A DNA stretch of 64,000 nucleotides from Thalassomonas sp. M1454 (GCF_007097525.1 NZ_VKDD01000002.1:1149994-1213993); one strand, 5' to 3'. Numbered from the stretch's first letter, positions 48,688 to 56,549 are shown. The notes: a model not told the origin generated them from the sequence alone. Numbers and translations: made by a program.

Positions 48688-49395
48688 TTATTTATCCTCT
48701 GGTTGAGATTCATTAAAACTGGTATTTTGCAATTTCATATTTGGATAAGCAGGCCTAGAGGCTTTTGATGCCAACGCTTGGTTTTCCATTGCATATTTTA
48801 GTTGTTCAAAACGTAGTTTTTGATCGACTACGTCTTCTGTTCTTTGCTCATTCACATACTTAATAAAACTAGATATATCTTCTTGGCGCTCTTGGCGGGT
48901 GGCAGATAGTAAATAAGTTGCAAGCTGTAAATTATTATTTTGCTGATCGTCTTTTAAATCACTGGCGTAATTGGCCATCACCAACTGCTGTTCACTAGCA
49001 AACTCTTTTAGCCTTTGTGAGATCAAGTTATCAATTTCGGCTGTATTTTGTTGATTTTTAGATGGACCAAAGTTAACCAACAAGCCATCATCTTGTTGAA
49101 TGACTTCCACTTTAAAGATCACTAATGCAATTGCAAAAATTGAAAAAGCAAAAGATAACGCTGATAAACCTTGCCACTGCCACCAAGACTTTTTATCTGC
49201 AAAGACTTGCCCCCTATCCCAATTAGGTACAGGTTGTTGCTCATAGCAATGCACTTGTTGTTCAATAAATCGCGCCGCAGCTAAGCGCTGTTTAAGCTCA
49301 ATGTCATTCTCAATAGACTGTTCAAAATGCTGACTTTCTTTTGCGCTTAACTGACCGTCTAGCCACTGTTGGAATTTATGCTCTTGTTCAGACAT
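48688..49395 (-). CDS. Membrane anti-sigma factor-like protein
   Basis: 235 aa with a cytoplasmic N-terminus (FQQWLDGQLSAKESQHFEQS, the start typical of anti-sigma domains) and one membrane helix (about 80-98, LSALSFAFSIFAIALVIF). A periplasmic, largely helical C-terminus follows. Its ATG overlaps the end of the ECF sigma gene by 8 nt, the usual sigma/anti-sigma coupling. No zinc H-x3-C-x2-C motif is visible, so it is a zinc-free variant. The assignment rests on context plus topology. Confidence 0.78.
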   Translation of the reverse strand: MSEQEHKFQQWLDGQLSAKESQHFEQSIENDIELKQRLAAARFIEQQVHCYEQQPVPNWDRGQVFADKKSWWQWQGLSALSFAFSIFAIALVIFKVEVIQQDDGLLVNFGPSKNQQNTAEIDNLISQRLKEFASEQQLVMANYASDLKDDQQNNNLQLATYLLSATRQERQEDISSFIKYVNEQRTEDVVDQKLRFEQLKYAMENQALASKASRPAYPNMKLQNTSFNESQPEDK

Positions 49396-49936
49396 AATCC
49401 ACCTCCAAATTAACCTTTAACTTATCTAAGGCACTGTATAAACGAGATTTAACGGTATTACTGGATACACCGAGTTGCTGTGATATTTCTTCAAAAGTAA
49501 AATGCTGAAAAAATTTCAATTCAATTACCGTCCTTTGATTTACTGGCAGCAATTTCATCGCAGTTATTAATGCTAATGACTGCTGGCTTTGCTCAAAACT
49601 ATACTCAGGACAACTTACTTCTATATCGGCAGCCATCTCAGGTTCATCATCAAATGATTGAGTAGGTCTCTTACGACGGTAATATTCAATACAGCGATAA
49701 TGAGCTATGCGAAATAGCCAACTTTTAAATTTACTATCGCCTCGAAACGAAGATAGGTTTCTAAACACAGCCACAAACACATCTTGCATTAAGTCAAGCG
49801 CGTCATCAGGGTTTGAGACCATTCTTAGGGCGTAGTTATAGATAGACGTTTCATAACGTTTTACCAATGAGATCCAAGCTGATTTCTTTCCCGCCAGAGC
49901 TTGTTTTACTAATGTGTCATCACTACGTTCGAACAC
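49388..49936 (-). CDS. ECF-type RNA polymerase sigma factor
   Basis: 182 aa. Region 2 (about 20-95) contains MVSNPDDALDLMQDVFVAVF and KFKSWLFRIAHYRCIEYYRR. Region 4 (about 125-175) contains VNQRTVIELKFFQHFTFEEI and QQLGVSSNTVKSRLYSALDK. It is RpoE-like but is not E. coli rpoE by neighbourhood, since no rseABC genes follow. It heads a three-gene operon with an anti-sigma factor and an exported coiled-coil protein. The inducing stress is unknown. Confidence 0.92.
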   Translation of the reverse strand: MFERSDDTLVKQALAGKKSAWISLVKRYETSIYNYALRMVSNPDDALDLMQDVFVAVFRNLSSFRGDSKFKSWLFRIAHYRCIEYYRRKRPTQSFDDEPEMAADIEVSCPEYSFEQSQQSLALITAMKLLPVNQRTVIELKFFQHFTFEEISQQLGVSSNTVKSRLYSALDKLKVNLEVDYV

Positions 49937-50044
49937 GAACTCTCCCTATTTGAGGCTTTATTTTTTATCTTATTTATTGCTTATATTTGATAGTCGTACT
50001 AACCACCAAAAAAGTTTTAATTATTTTTAAAATAATTAAAACTT

Positions 50045-50962
50045 TTAGCTTTTAGTTGCTAATAACGGAGAAACTAAGTTTGCTAAAGAGCGAAAAGTTT
50101 CGCTGCGAGGAGATGCTTTACGAGCAAGCATGGCAATTTCACGACTTGGCTGGCCTTTTATTTGAGCAACACTTAAATAGGCATGCCCTGCTACACCTTT
50201 ATTAATCGCCATTTCGGGTAAGAAAGTAATACCTTTATGATGTATGGTCATCTGTAGTAACGTGGCAAGTGAGGTAGCGGAAAAGTGGTTTATTTTAGTT
50301 TTATCAACTAACTGACAAGCAGATAAGGCGTGATCTGTTAAACAATGCTCTTCTGATAATAAAAATACGCTTTCATCAGGTAGTTTTTGATAGTTACCTT
50401 GTTTAGCTGTTGCTTCGACTAGTTCTTTATCGCCTGCTAAATAAAACTCATCTCGCCCCAGCGTTGTTACATTGAAGTTTTTTAAAAATTTATCTTCAAT
50501 TGGCATTGCTAAGATTGCAATATCAATATCGCCATTAGTTAACTGCTCAAGCAAATGCTCTGTCGTATCTTCTTTGATAAATATTTCAAGATCTGGCAAC
50601 TGCGCGCTAGCAACATCAATCATATCCGTTAATAAAAATGGTGCTATAGTCGGTATACAACCAAGATAGACATTACCTTTATTAATTACCCCTTGAGATT
50701 TAGAGAAGTTAACTAAGTCATTAGCTTGGTGAATTAACGCCTTAGCCATTTCAACTACCGCTTTACCGTGACTGGTAAATACAAAACTCTTATGATCTCG
50801 TTCAATTAACTGACAATCAAATAACTGCTCTAGCTTTATAATGGCACTACTTAAGGTTGATTGGCTGACAAAGCATGATTCTGCCGCTTTATGAAAATGC
50901 TGATACTCATCAAGAGCAATTAAATATTGTAAATGTTTTAAATTTGGTAAATGAATATTCAT
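50045..50962 (-). CDS. oxyR: LysR-family peroxide sensor OxyR
   Basis: A 305-aa LysR regulator. The N-terminal winged HTH (1-60) includes AAESCFVSQSTLSSAIIKLE. The effector domain has the OxyR redox pair Cys207 and Cys216 in EEHCLTDHALSAC, with the 8-residue spacing of E. coli Cys199/Cys208. This makes OxyR the best call among LysR proteins. It activates catalase and peroxidase genes after disulfide formation. No such target gene lies next to it here. Confidence 0.9.
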   Translation of the reverse strand: MNIHLPNLKHLQYLIALDEYQHFHKAAESCFVSQSTLSSAIIKLEQLFDCQLIERDHKSFVFTSHGKAVVEMAKALIHQANDLVNFSKSQGVINKGNVYLGCIPTIAPFLLTDMIDVASAQLPDLEIFIKEDTTEHLLEQLTNGDIDIAILAMPIEDKFLKNFNVTTLGRDEFYLAGDKELVEATAKQGNYQKLPDESVFLLSEEHCLTDHALSACQLVDKTKINHFSATSLATLLQMTIHHKGITFLPEMAINKGVAGHAYLSVAQIKGQPSREIAMLARKASPRSETFRSLANLVSPLLATKS

Positions 50963-51054
50963 CGTTTATATCAATTAATAACTAACGTTTTAATTAATTT
51001 AATTTAAAATTAGCCAGAAAGCTAATTTATAGCTGAATATTTCTAGGAATTAAA

Positions 51055-51080
51055 AAACAAAAAACCGGCAAGTGCCGGTT
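51055..51080 (-). terminator. Terminator of the DUF1161 gene
   Basis: Minus-strand AACCGGCA, CT, TGCCGGTT followed by TTTTG, about 28 nt past the stop. Confidence 0.88.
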
Positions 51081-51107
51081 ATTTTAGTTAAGCGTTAATT
51101 GTAAGAA

Positions 51108-51353
51108 TTAAGCTTTGTAGTTGTTTTTGTACATGATTTTATGAGAGCCAGCTTCACAGCTACCAACTACCTTAAAACCTTTGTGGTCATTAACTTCATC
51201 TTTTTCAACAATGATAAGGTCGAAATCTTCAACACCATTGTTTTCGATTTTAGTTTCAATTTCGTCATGAAGTTCATCACAGTCTTTTACTTCAGCTTGT
51301 GCTGATACTGAGAATAATAAGGCACTAGTAACTAATAAAATTGCTTTTTTCAT
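51108..51353 (-). CDS. DUF1161 small periplasmic protein
   Basis: 81 aa with a signal peptide (MKKAILLVTSALLFSVSAQA). The mature part of about 60 residues has a Cys pair (KDCDELHDEIETKIENNGV and VVGSCEAG) that probably forms a disulfide. This is the DUF1161 pattern, of unknown function; related E. coli proteins are periplasmic and stress linked. It sits between oxyR and the transposable element, with a good terminator of its own. Confidence 0.87.
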   Translation of the reverse strand: MKKAILLVTSALLFSVSAQAEVKDCDELHDEIETKIENNGVEDFDLIIVEKDEVNDHKGFKVVGSCEAGSHKIMYKNNYKA

Positions 51354-51469
51354 GGATAATTCCTGCTGTTGTTTAAGTAGGATTATAATATCGAATAGGT
51401 CTGTATATTACTGAAAGCATTTGTTAGTAATTTGTAGTAAAACTGTTAACCATAAAAACAAAAAAGCCA

Positions 51470-51478
51470 GCAAGAATG
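51470..51478. repeat. Target site duplication, left copy
   Basis: GCAAGAATG directly before the left inverted repeat. The preceding AAAAAAGCCA is the left arm of the original terminator. Confidence 0.9.
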
Positions 51479-51514
51479 TGGGCTGATAACAAATTCGGGA
51501 TCTATACGATCCCG
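51479..51514. repeat. Left terminal inverted repeat
   Basis: 36 bp, starting TGGGCTGATAACAAATTCGG and ending in a CGGGATC-TATAC-GATCCCG palindrome. Two mismatches with the right end, both in the 5-nt loop of that palindrome. Confidence 0.92.
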
Positions 51515-51534
51515 TCTTTTATTTTTGCCTAATA

Positions 51535-51726
51535 CTAACCTACTGTATTTATTGGATTTTTAACTTTAGATGGCGTACGATACACGTAGGAAAAGTCAAT
51601 TAAATCATGTGCTTGTGCTGATTTTTGATAGGTTAAACAAGCGAATAATGCCTGCAAAGAAGCTTTTTTCTGTTTTAAGCCTAAATTATCGATTTTTGGC
51701 TCTTCAAATGCGTTTTTCTGACTAAT
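51535..51726 (-). pseudogene. ORF remnant near the left end of the element
   Basis: A 63-codon open frame without an ATG, bounded by stops. It reads ISQKNAFEEPKIDNLGLKQK at its N-terminal end and finishes FSYVYRTPSKVKNPINTVG. It looks like the tail of a lost passenger gene. I do not recognise it, and it may be chance. Confidence 0.3.
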
Positions 51727-51738
51727 TTAGGTTAGGGG

Positions 51739-51766
51739 TTAACAAATTCGGGATCTATTTATTGAT
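51739..51766. repeat. Internal copy of the element's terminal sequence
   Basis: TAACAAATTCGGGATCTATT is repeated here in the same orientation as the left end, 260 bp inside it. The 21-nt core matches the right end exactly, then diverges before the palindrome is complete. Confidence 0.75.
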
Positions 51767-51815
51767 GGCGGTGACAGCTTAGCTCCACGAGTAGCGATAG
51801 CAAAAAAGAGAATCG

Positions 51816-51846
51816 TCATATCCCCGAGGCGGTAGGGATCTCATTA
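51816..51846. repeat. Degenerate palindromic repeat
   Basis: CGTCATATCCCCGAGGCGG then TAGGGATCTCATT resembles the common GTCAT-CCCGCG/CGGGAAT-type dispersed palindrome of proteobacteria, with several mismatches. Weak. Confidence 0.3.
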
Positions 51847-51919
51847 ATTCAATAAGTAGCTTCGACCGGAAGCTATGTGCCATTAGCAGAAGTAGGATTT
51901 ACCCCCTAACTCATTAAAT

Positions 51920-52513
51920 TTAAAGCGACCTGCATTTCAAATTGTCTAAATTCATTTTGGTTAGCATCGCTTCAACTTCTGAATACATATTAAGATTTTC
52001 AACACGCTCAACTGGTAGTGCATACAAGTTATGTTGATTCATTAGGTTTAAAACTGGTTCTAATTTCTCTAAGTCTTGGTAATCTAGAATAATTGTCCAA
52101 TTGTCTTCGAACATTAAATGCAATGCTATTGACTCAAAAATTACATTTGGCTCGTAGATGTCATCATACTGCTTACACAAAAATTGACCAATCGGCGTTT
52201 CACCAACGTAATCCCTGAACTGTATGCTAGATTTAGTGTGCTTGCCTGCATACTTGAAGTAAATAGGTCTTTCTAGTTCAACAATATCTAGCAAAAACTG
52301 ATAAATTTGATTAGTCCAAGTAAGCTTTTGCTTATCAGTTGCATTCTCAACAATTGAAAATGAATTGGTTTTGTAAAGCCAATGGTCAAATACAGAAATA
52401 GCCAACCATTGGCACTCTTCTGAAGAGCGGTCATCTGTGTATTTTAAAAGGTAAGAATATTGCTTTGCTAAAGTTTTGTTTTTAATTTTGGGTAGATTAA
52501 GAAATTTTCGCAC
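51920..52513 (-). CDS. Unrecognised passenger protein of the element
   Basis: 197 aa, start GTG (MRKFLNLPKIKNK) with GGAAAG 5-6 nt upstream. Soluble, no signal peptide or membrane helix, mixed helix/strand. It is rich in aromatic residues, with segments such as SSEECQWLAISVFDHWLYKT, and a C-terminal VEAMLTKMNLDNLKC. I recognise no family or catalytic motif. It lies 82 nt downstream of the transposase on the same strand. Its composition is AT-rich like the host, unlike the transposase, so it may have a different origin. Possible roles include element maintenance or cargo; nothing in the sequence decides. Confidence 0.65.
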   Translation of the reverse strand: MRKFLNLPKIKNKTLAKQYSYLLKYTDDRSSEECQWLAISVFDHWLYKTNSFSIVENATDKQKLTWTNQIYQFLLDIVELERPIYFKYAGKHTKSSIQFRDYVGETPIGQFLCKQYDDIYEPNVIFESIALHLMFEDNWTIILDYQDLEKLEPVLNLMNQHNLYALPVERVENLNMYSEVEAMLTKMNLDNLKCRSL

Positions 52514-52595
52514 TTCACTTTCCGTGTGTATTTTAATTCAAGCTTAACGGCTGCTGCTCGCTCTAAGTAGACATTACCTGCCTCGCGGAGCCTGG

Positions 52596-55025
52596 TCAAG
52601 TAAGCATGTTAAAGTTCAGTATGTCCTCAATGCTAAAATGACACTTAGCCAAACCTAATTTTTGCGCTGGAGTAGTAGGCTTTACGCCCCTGACTTTTGC
52701 ATTCTTAAGCGTTTTTTCATCCGTCAGGACATAATTGTTATACACTCTTAAGATCTCAATAAGCATCGTCATCCACTTCGGATTATACGCCGCATAGCCA
52801 TTCCAACGGCGACTGTTAGTGGCCGAGGTAATCGGTCGCTCAGTCATATTCAGTCTTCGTCGAAGCATCTGGAAGTAGTTGTCTACTCCATGAGTTGACG
52901 CTTGTGTTAAGGCTATGGCCTCCATGTCCTTCATACTCTCGCCGTATGCTACCAATGGCTTGACTTGGAATGTCTGTTTCTTTTTCGGAAAAGGGTGAAC
53001 CAACCATTCAGACTTACCATCCCCCATAGCAAGGTTTCGTTGATGAATCTTAGCAGCCCAATATTGCTGAGCAAGTTTAGTCATATTAGCCTTATCGAGC
53101 TTCGCTGTTTTCAACACGTCAGTGTCTAAGCCAGCCCTTCGAAATTGCTGCTCAGCCCAGGCTCTCTTATCTTGCATCTGACTGGCGTTGTTACGTTCGG
53201 CCTTTATCAATACAGGGTAGAGCTGGTTTGATTCTATGATTTCTCTCATTACCAGGCAAATACCTAACTCGAACCCCTCATCGTCATCGGCAAATAGAAA
53301 GGTTCTGTTGGCGTGTTTGATAATTTCACGCATCTGGTTCAAATGCGCCATCAGAGAATAAGTTTGCTGCACTAACAGGTGCTTAGCGGGTACTTGGAGA
53401 GCAAGAGTGTCACCGACATCATCCCCCTCCATATCTTTATCATTAAAGATATATTGAGAGTATCTCCGCTTATAGTCAGGCTTGTCTAGATCGTTACTCC
53501 ACCGCGCTTCACTGTTGATTTGTTGCCAGTTTGATATGAAATCAAAATTAATGGTACTTCCAAAGACAAAACGGGTTTCATTGCACACTGTCGACGTGTT
53601 AACAATTTTAGTAGGTCGTTTGTCATGCTTATCGTTCCAGTTAACCAAGACATGCTGCCTATCCATACTCAAGTGTAAATTTTTGCCTCTCAGAGCATCG
53701 ATATTCTGTCGCATTTGGAACTGGTCAAACTGAATGCACTGACGGTAGAAGAACTCAATCCGTCGATATATGGTGGTTGCAGGAATAGATAGCGTTTCTT
53801 GAATCCTGTTTATAATCCCCTTATTAACCAGTTCGCCAAACAATGCCACATTAATGTCCGCATTGCCTTGTCCCATACTAGGGGTCAGCGGCACGTTAAA
53901 TCTTGTTTTACAAGCTTTACATTGCATTCGCTGAGAGGCTTCATTCTCACACCCCTTAACGGTCGAATGATTTAAGCCAATTTTCTTGTAGCCTTTGGGG
54001 TTAGTTAGAATGCCTATTTTACTATTCTCACACGCTGGCTTTAATTTCTTTATTGATACCGTCTTACCCTTGCGATTAACTTTTTTGTTCACATATCGAC
54101 GCCCATCAGGGACTCCATTCTCTTCATCTGGGGACAAGCCAGTATTAGGGCAAGCAGGTTCTTGCAAAGAGTATTCTTGCTGATTTCTTAAGGCTTCCAT
54201 AGCAAAAGAGCGGTTATTTATCATGCGGGTACTGGTGCCGCACAACTTACAGGTTAACACTTTGCCTATACTGGTTGTTGTCAACTTATAGTCGTTGCCC
54301 AGTCCGCGCTTAGGCTTACCACTATTATCTAATTTAGGGTTCATTGCAGGCACACCGTAGTTTTGACACTGTGGGTTCTTGCAGTGGTTAAGTTGAATAC
54401 TTTCACCCGTAACAGGGTGCTTAAATGCTCTAGGAAGCGGTCGAGGCTCCGGTGGGGTGTGTGGCTGTCGCTGAGGCGTTCTATTCAGGGGTTTAACTTT
54501 GTCCTTGTGTACGGCAAGGAATAGCTCGGCAGCTAGCATTGCGTCTACCAAAGCCCCATGCACCTTCCTGACTGATATATCAATTCCGTAACGAGAACAG
54601 GCGCTATCAAGCTTTAACCATTTGTGATAGTTAAGTGCTGATTTTACATCTTTCATCAAACATGAAACTTTGTAGTCTCGAATGAACACTACGTCATGTT
54701 CGGTCTTATCAATTTCGGCTTGAAGGAACTTAAAATCAAACGGCGCATTATATGAAACTAACTCAGCCCCTTTGATAAATGCCAGGAACTCCTCAGAGAT
54801 ATCCACAAATAAAGGCTTGTCGAGCAGGAATTCATTGCTGATTTGGTGAACCCTGAAAGCGTCGGGGTTGTTTTTCTTACCTTCAGGGTTTAGGTAGTAA
54901 CGGAAACTGTTACCAGTAAGCTCACCGTCAACGATTTCTATTGCAGCAAGTTCAATGACACGATGACCACCTTTGTACGGATCAAGCCCAGTAGTTTCAG
55001 TATCTATGACAACAATTTTCGACAT
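52596..55025 (-). CDS. DnaQ-like exonuclease fused to a zinc-finger/HTH transposase
   Basis: An 809-aa single frame with AAGGAG 7 nt before the ATG. Residues 1-175 are a DEDDh 3'-5' exonuclease: Exo I IDTETTG (Asp8, Glu10), Exo II SYNAPFD (Asp97), Exo III HGALVDA (His156, Asp161), all intact. A Pro/Arg linker (176-205) follows. Residues 206-380 hold Cys pairs and singles typical of zinc binding (C215/C220, CKLC 259-262, C292, C332, C359, CKAC 369-372). An HTH lies near 402-424 (INRIQETLSIPATTIYRRIE). A catalytic-like domain follows with HLSMDRQ (Asp455) and FLFADDDEG (Asp580-582), then HGVDNYFQMLRRRL. The third acidic residue is unresolved. It is enclosed by the element's inverted repeats, so it is the likely transposase. 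Confidence 0.85.
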   Translation of the reverse strand: MSKIVVIDTETTGLDPYKGGHRVIELAAIEIVDGELTGNSFRYYLNPEGKKNNPDAFRVHQISNEFLLDKPLFVDISEEFLAFIKGAELVSYNAPFDFKFLQAEIDKTEHDVVFIRDYKVSCLMKDVKSALNYHKWLKLDSACSRYGIDISVRKVHGALVDAMLAAELFLAVHKDKVKPLNRTPQRQPHTPPEPRPLPRAFKHPVTGESIQLNHCKNPQCQNYGVPAMNPKLDNSGKPKRGLGNDYKLTTTSIGKVLTCKLCGTSTRMINNRSFAMEALRNQQEYSLQEPACPNTGLSPDEENGVPDGRRYVNKKVNRKGKTVSIKKLKPACENSKIGILTNPKGYKKIGLNHSTVKGCENEASQRMQCKACKTRFNVPLTPSMGQGNADINVALFGELVNKGIINRIQETLSIPATTIYRRIEFFYRQCIQFDQFQMRQNIDALRGKNLHLSMDRQHVLVNWNDKHDKRPTKIVNTSTVCNETRFVFGSTINFDFISNWQQINSEARWSNDLDKPDYKRRYSQYIFNDKDMEGDDVGDTLALQVPAKHLLVQQTYSLMAHLNQMREIIKHANRTFLFADDDEGFELGICLVMREIIESNQLYPVLIKAERNNASQMQDKRAWAEQQFRRAGLDTDVLKTAKLDKANMTKLAQQYWAAKIHQRNLAMGDGKSEWLVHPFPKKKQTFQVKPLVAYGESMKDMEAIALTQASTHGVDNYFQMLRRRLNMTERPITSATNSRRWNGYAAYNPKWMTMLIEILRVYNNYVLTDEKTLKNAKVRGVKPTTPAQKLGLAKCHFSIEDILNFNMLT

Positions 55026-55049
55026 TCTAGCTCCTTAGTTACCCTAAGA

Positions 55050-55077
55050 AGATTAATGAAAAATCTTTAATTGTCAA
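55050..55077 (-). promoter_or_regulatory. Promoter of the exonuclease-transposase gene
   Basis: Minus-strand TTGACA, 16-bp spacer, TAATCT, about 25-50 nt before the start codon and inside the element. Confidence 0.7.
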
Positions 55078-55112
55078 AAACATTTTAATGCATTGATTTT
55101 AATGTAAAAAAT

Positions 55113-55125
55113 GTACTAATAGTAC
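55113..55125. promoter_or_regulatory. Palindrome upstream of the transposase promoter
   Basis: GTACTAATAGTAC, a 13-bp palindrome about 35 bp upstream of the -35 hexamer; a possible operator, by position only. Confidence 0.3.
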
Positions 55126-55195
55126 GTTTTTGGTTGATGTGGCTGAAATTATATCGCCAGTTTTACTGGGCTACAGCTTGATTAGCAAAGAAAAA

Positions 55196-55231
55196 CGGGA
55201 TCAAATAGATCCCGAATTTGTTATCAGCCCA
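55196..55231. repeat. Right terminal inverted repeat
   Basis: 36 bp, the inverse of the left end, with loop TATTT in its CGGGATC/GATCCCG palindrome. The promoter of the transposase lies about 120 nt inside it. Confidence 0.92.
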
Positions 55232-55251
55232 GCAAGAATGCTGGCTTTTTT
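55232..55251. repeat. Target site duplication, right copy, and the right arm of the split terminator
   Basis: GCAAGAATG (55232-55240) followed by CTGGCTTTTTT. With the left flank this was AAAAAAGCCAGC-AAGAAT-GCTGGCTTTTTT, a bidirectional terminator at the end of pit. Because the duplication carries GC from the stem, the pit side now has GCTGGC only as a lone arm. Confidence 0.88.
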
Positions 55252-55273
55252 AATTATGTACGAGGATTATTGA

Positions 55274-56539
55274 TTAAGAGAATGCGCCCTTTATCATCCA
55301 GAAGAACATAATTGATAAAGCGGCACCTACAGGAAGCGTAACTACCCAAGACACTACGATATTACGCACAACACCTAAGTTGATTGCGGCAATACCACGA
55401 GCCATACCTACACCTAGAACAGCACCAACAAGTGTTTGTGTTGTTGAAATAGGTAAACCAGTACCAGAAGCTACTACAACAGTACAAGCGGCTGCAAGTT
55501 CAGCAGCAAAGCCTCTACTTGGCGTTAAGTGAGTAATACCTTTACCAATTGTCGCGATAACTTTATGGCCAAAAATAGCAAGACCAGCAACAATACCAAT
55601 ACCGCCAAGAGGTAATATCCACCAAGCAAGAGCTGCTTTAGCAGAGATTTCACCATCATTACCAACAATAGACACAACAGCTGCTAATGGACCGATGGCA
55701 TTAGCTACATCGTTTGAACCATGAGCAAAAGCCATACAACAAGCGGTAATAACCATTAATACTGCAAATACTTTTTCAACGTTAATGTAGTTAGCACGCT
55801 GGTTTTTACTTTCTTTAAAGTTCAAGCGAGCGATAAAGATTTTACCAATGATAGCAACTATGATGGCAACCCCAATAGCCCAAATAAAGCCTTCGGTTGA
55901 ACCTAAGTTCAAGCCAATGTGTTTAAGACCTTTTTTAATGGTTACTAGTGACAGTACAAAACCGGCTAAAAACATGTACAAAGGTACCCATTTTTTAGCT
56001 TGTTGCAGTGGGTTTTCAGTATCAAAAATAAGTTTTTGGGCACTATTAAAGATAATAAAAGCAAAGACACCGGAGATGAGTGGCGTTATCACCCAACTAC
56101 CAACAATACCGCCTACAGAGCCCCAAGAGACTGTTTCTACACCAACACCAACTGCCGAGAAACCAATGATAGCACCAACGATAGAGTGAGTAGTTGAAAC
56201 GGGCCAGCCCATCCAAGATGCGATAAGTAACCAAGTACCAGCGGCAAATAATGCGGCGATCATACCGTAAACTAATAGTTCAGGCGTATCTATATAAAAA
56301 CTAGAATCAATGATGCCTTTACGGATAGTAGAAGTAACTTCACCACCAGCTAAGTATGCACCAGCAAATTCAAATATCATCGCAATAATAATTGCTTGTT
56401 TGATGGTTAATGCTTTTGAACCAACAGATGTCCCCATAGCATTAGCAACATCGTTCGCACCAATACCCCAAGCCATAAAGAAGCCAACAACTGCGGCCAT
56501 AAGAACCAAAATGGTCCCATAATTTTGTAAAATTTCCAT
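55274..56539 (-). CDS. PiT-family inorganic phosphate transporter
   Basis: A 421-aa inner-membrane protein with about ten hydrophobic segments. The inverted-repeat signatures of the family are GIGANDVANAMGTSVGSKAL (about residues 25-45) and AHGSNDVANAIGPLAAVVSI (about 270-290). It is a low-affinity symporter for phosphate driven by protons or sodium. It follows a DUF47 PhoU-like gene by 10 nt, the usual pair. Its terminator was split by the transposable element, so 3' readthrough may now enter the element. Confidence 0.95.
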   Translation of the reverse strand: MEILQNYGTILVLMAAVVGFFMAWGIGANDVANAMGTSVGSKALTIKQAIIIAMIFEFAGAYLAGGEVTSTIRKGIIDSSFYIDTPELLVYGMIAALFAAGTWLLIASWMGWPVSTTHSIVGAIIGFSAVGVGVETVSWGSVGGIVGSWVITPLISGVFAFIIFNSAQKLIFDTENPLQQAKKWVPLYMFLAGFVLSLVTIKKGLKHIGLNLGSTEGFIWAIGVAIIVAIIGKIFIARLNFKESKNQRANYINVEKVFAVLMVITACCMAFAHGSNDVANAIGPLAAVVSIVGNDGEISAKAALAWWILPLGGIGIVAGLAIFGHKVIATIGKGITHLTPSRGFAAELAAACTVVVASGTGLPISTTQTLVGAVLGVGMARGIAAINLGVVRNIVVSWVVTLPVGAALSIMFFWMIKGAFS

Positions 56540-56549
56540 TATGAAACCC

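Larger units (their letters stand above)
51479..55231 (-). mobile_element. 3753-bp insertion element with exonuclease-transposase fusion
   Basis: Terminal inverted repeats at 51479-51514 and 55196-55231 match at 34 of 36 bases, starting TGGGCTGATAACAAATTCGG. Each contains its own CGGGATC/GATCCCG palindrome. Flanking 9-bp duplications GCAAGAATG lie at 51470-51478 and 55232-55240. Removing the element and one duplication restores a perfect terminator hairpin, so boundaries and target site are firm. Contents, all on the minus strand: the 809-aa exonuclease-transposase, a 197-aa unknown passenger, and debris including an internal repeat copy. Nine-base duplications and a zinc/HTH transposase recall IS1-like elements, but the family is not established. 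The transposase region is visibly richer in GC than the host. Confidence 0.9.

Noticed and set aside
51058-51080. Operator between oxyR and the DUF1161 gene
   Set aside because: The palindrome is followed by a T run on the minus strand and sits right after the DUF1161 stop, so it is a terminator.
52596-55025. The exonuclease gene as a host DNA polymerase III epsilon subunit or exonuclease X
   Set aside because: Only the first 175 residues fit; the remaining 630 are zinc/HTH/transposase-like and the gene is inside inverted repeats with a target duplication.
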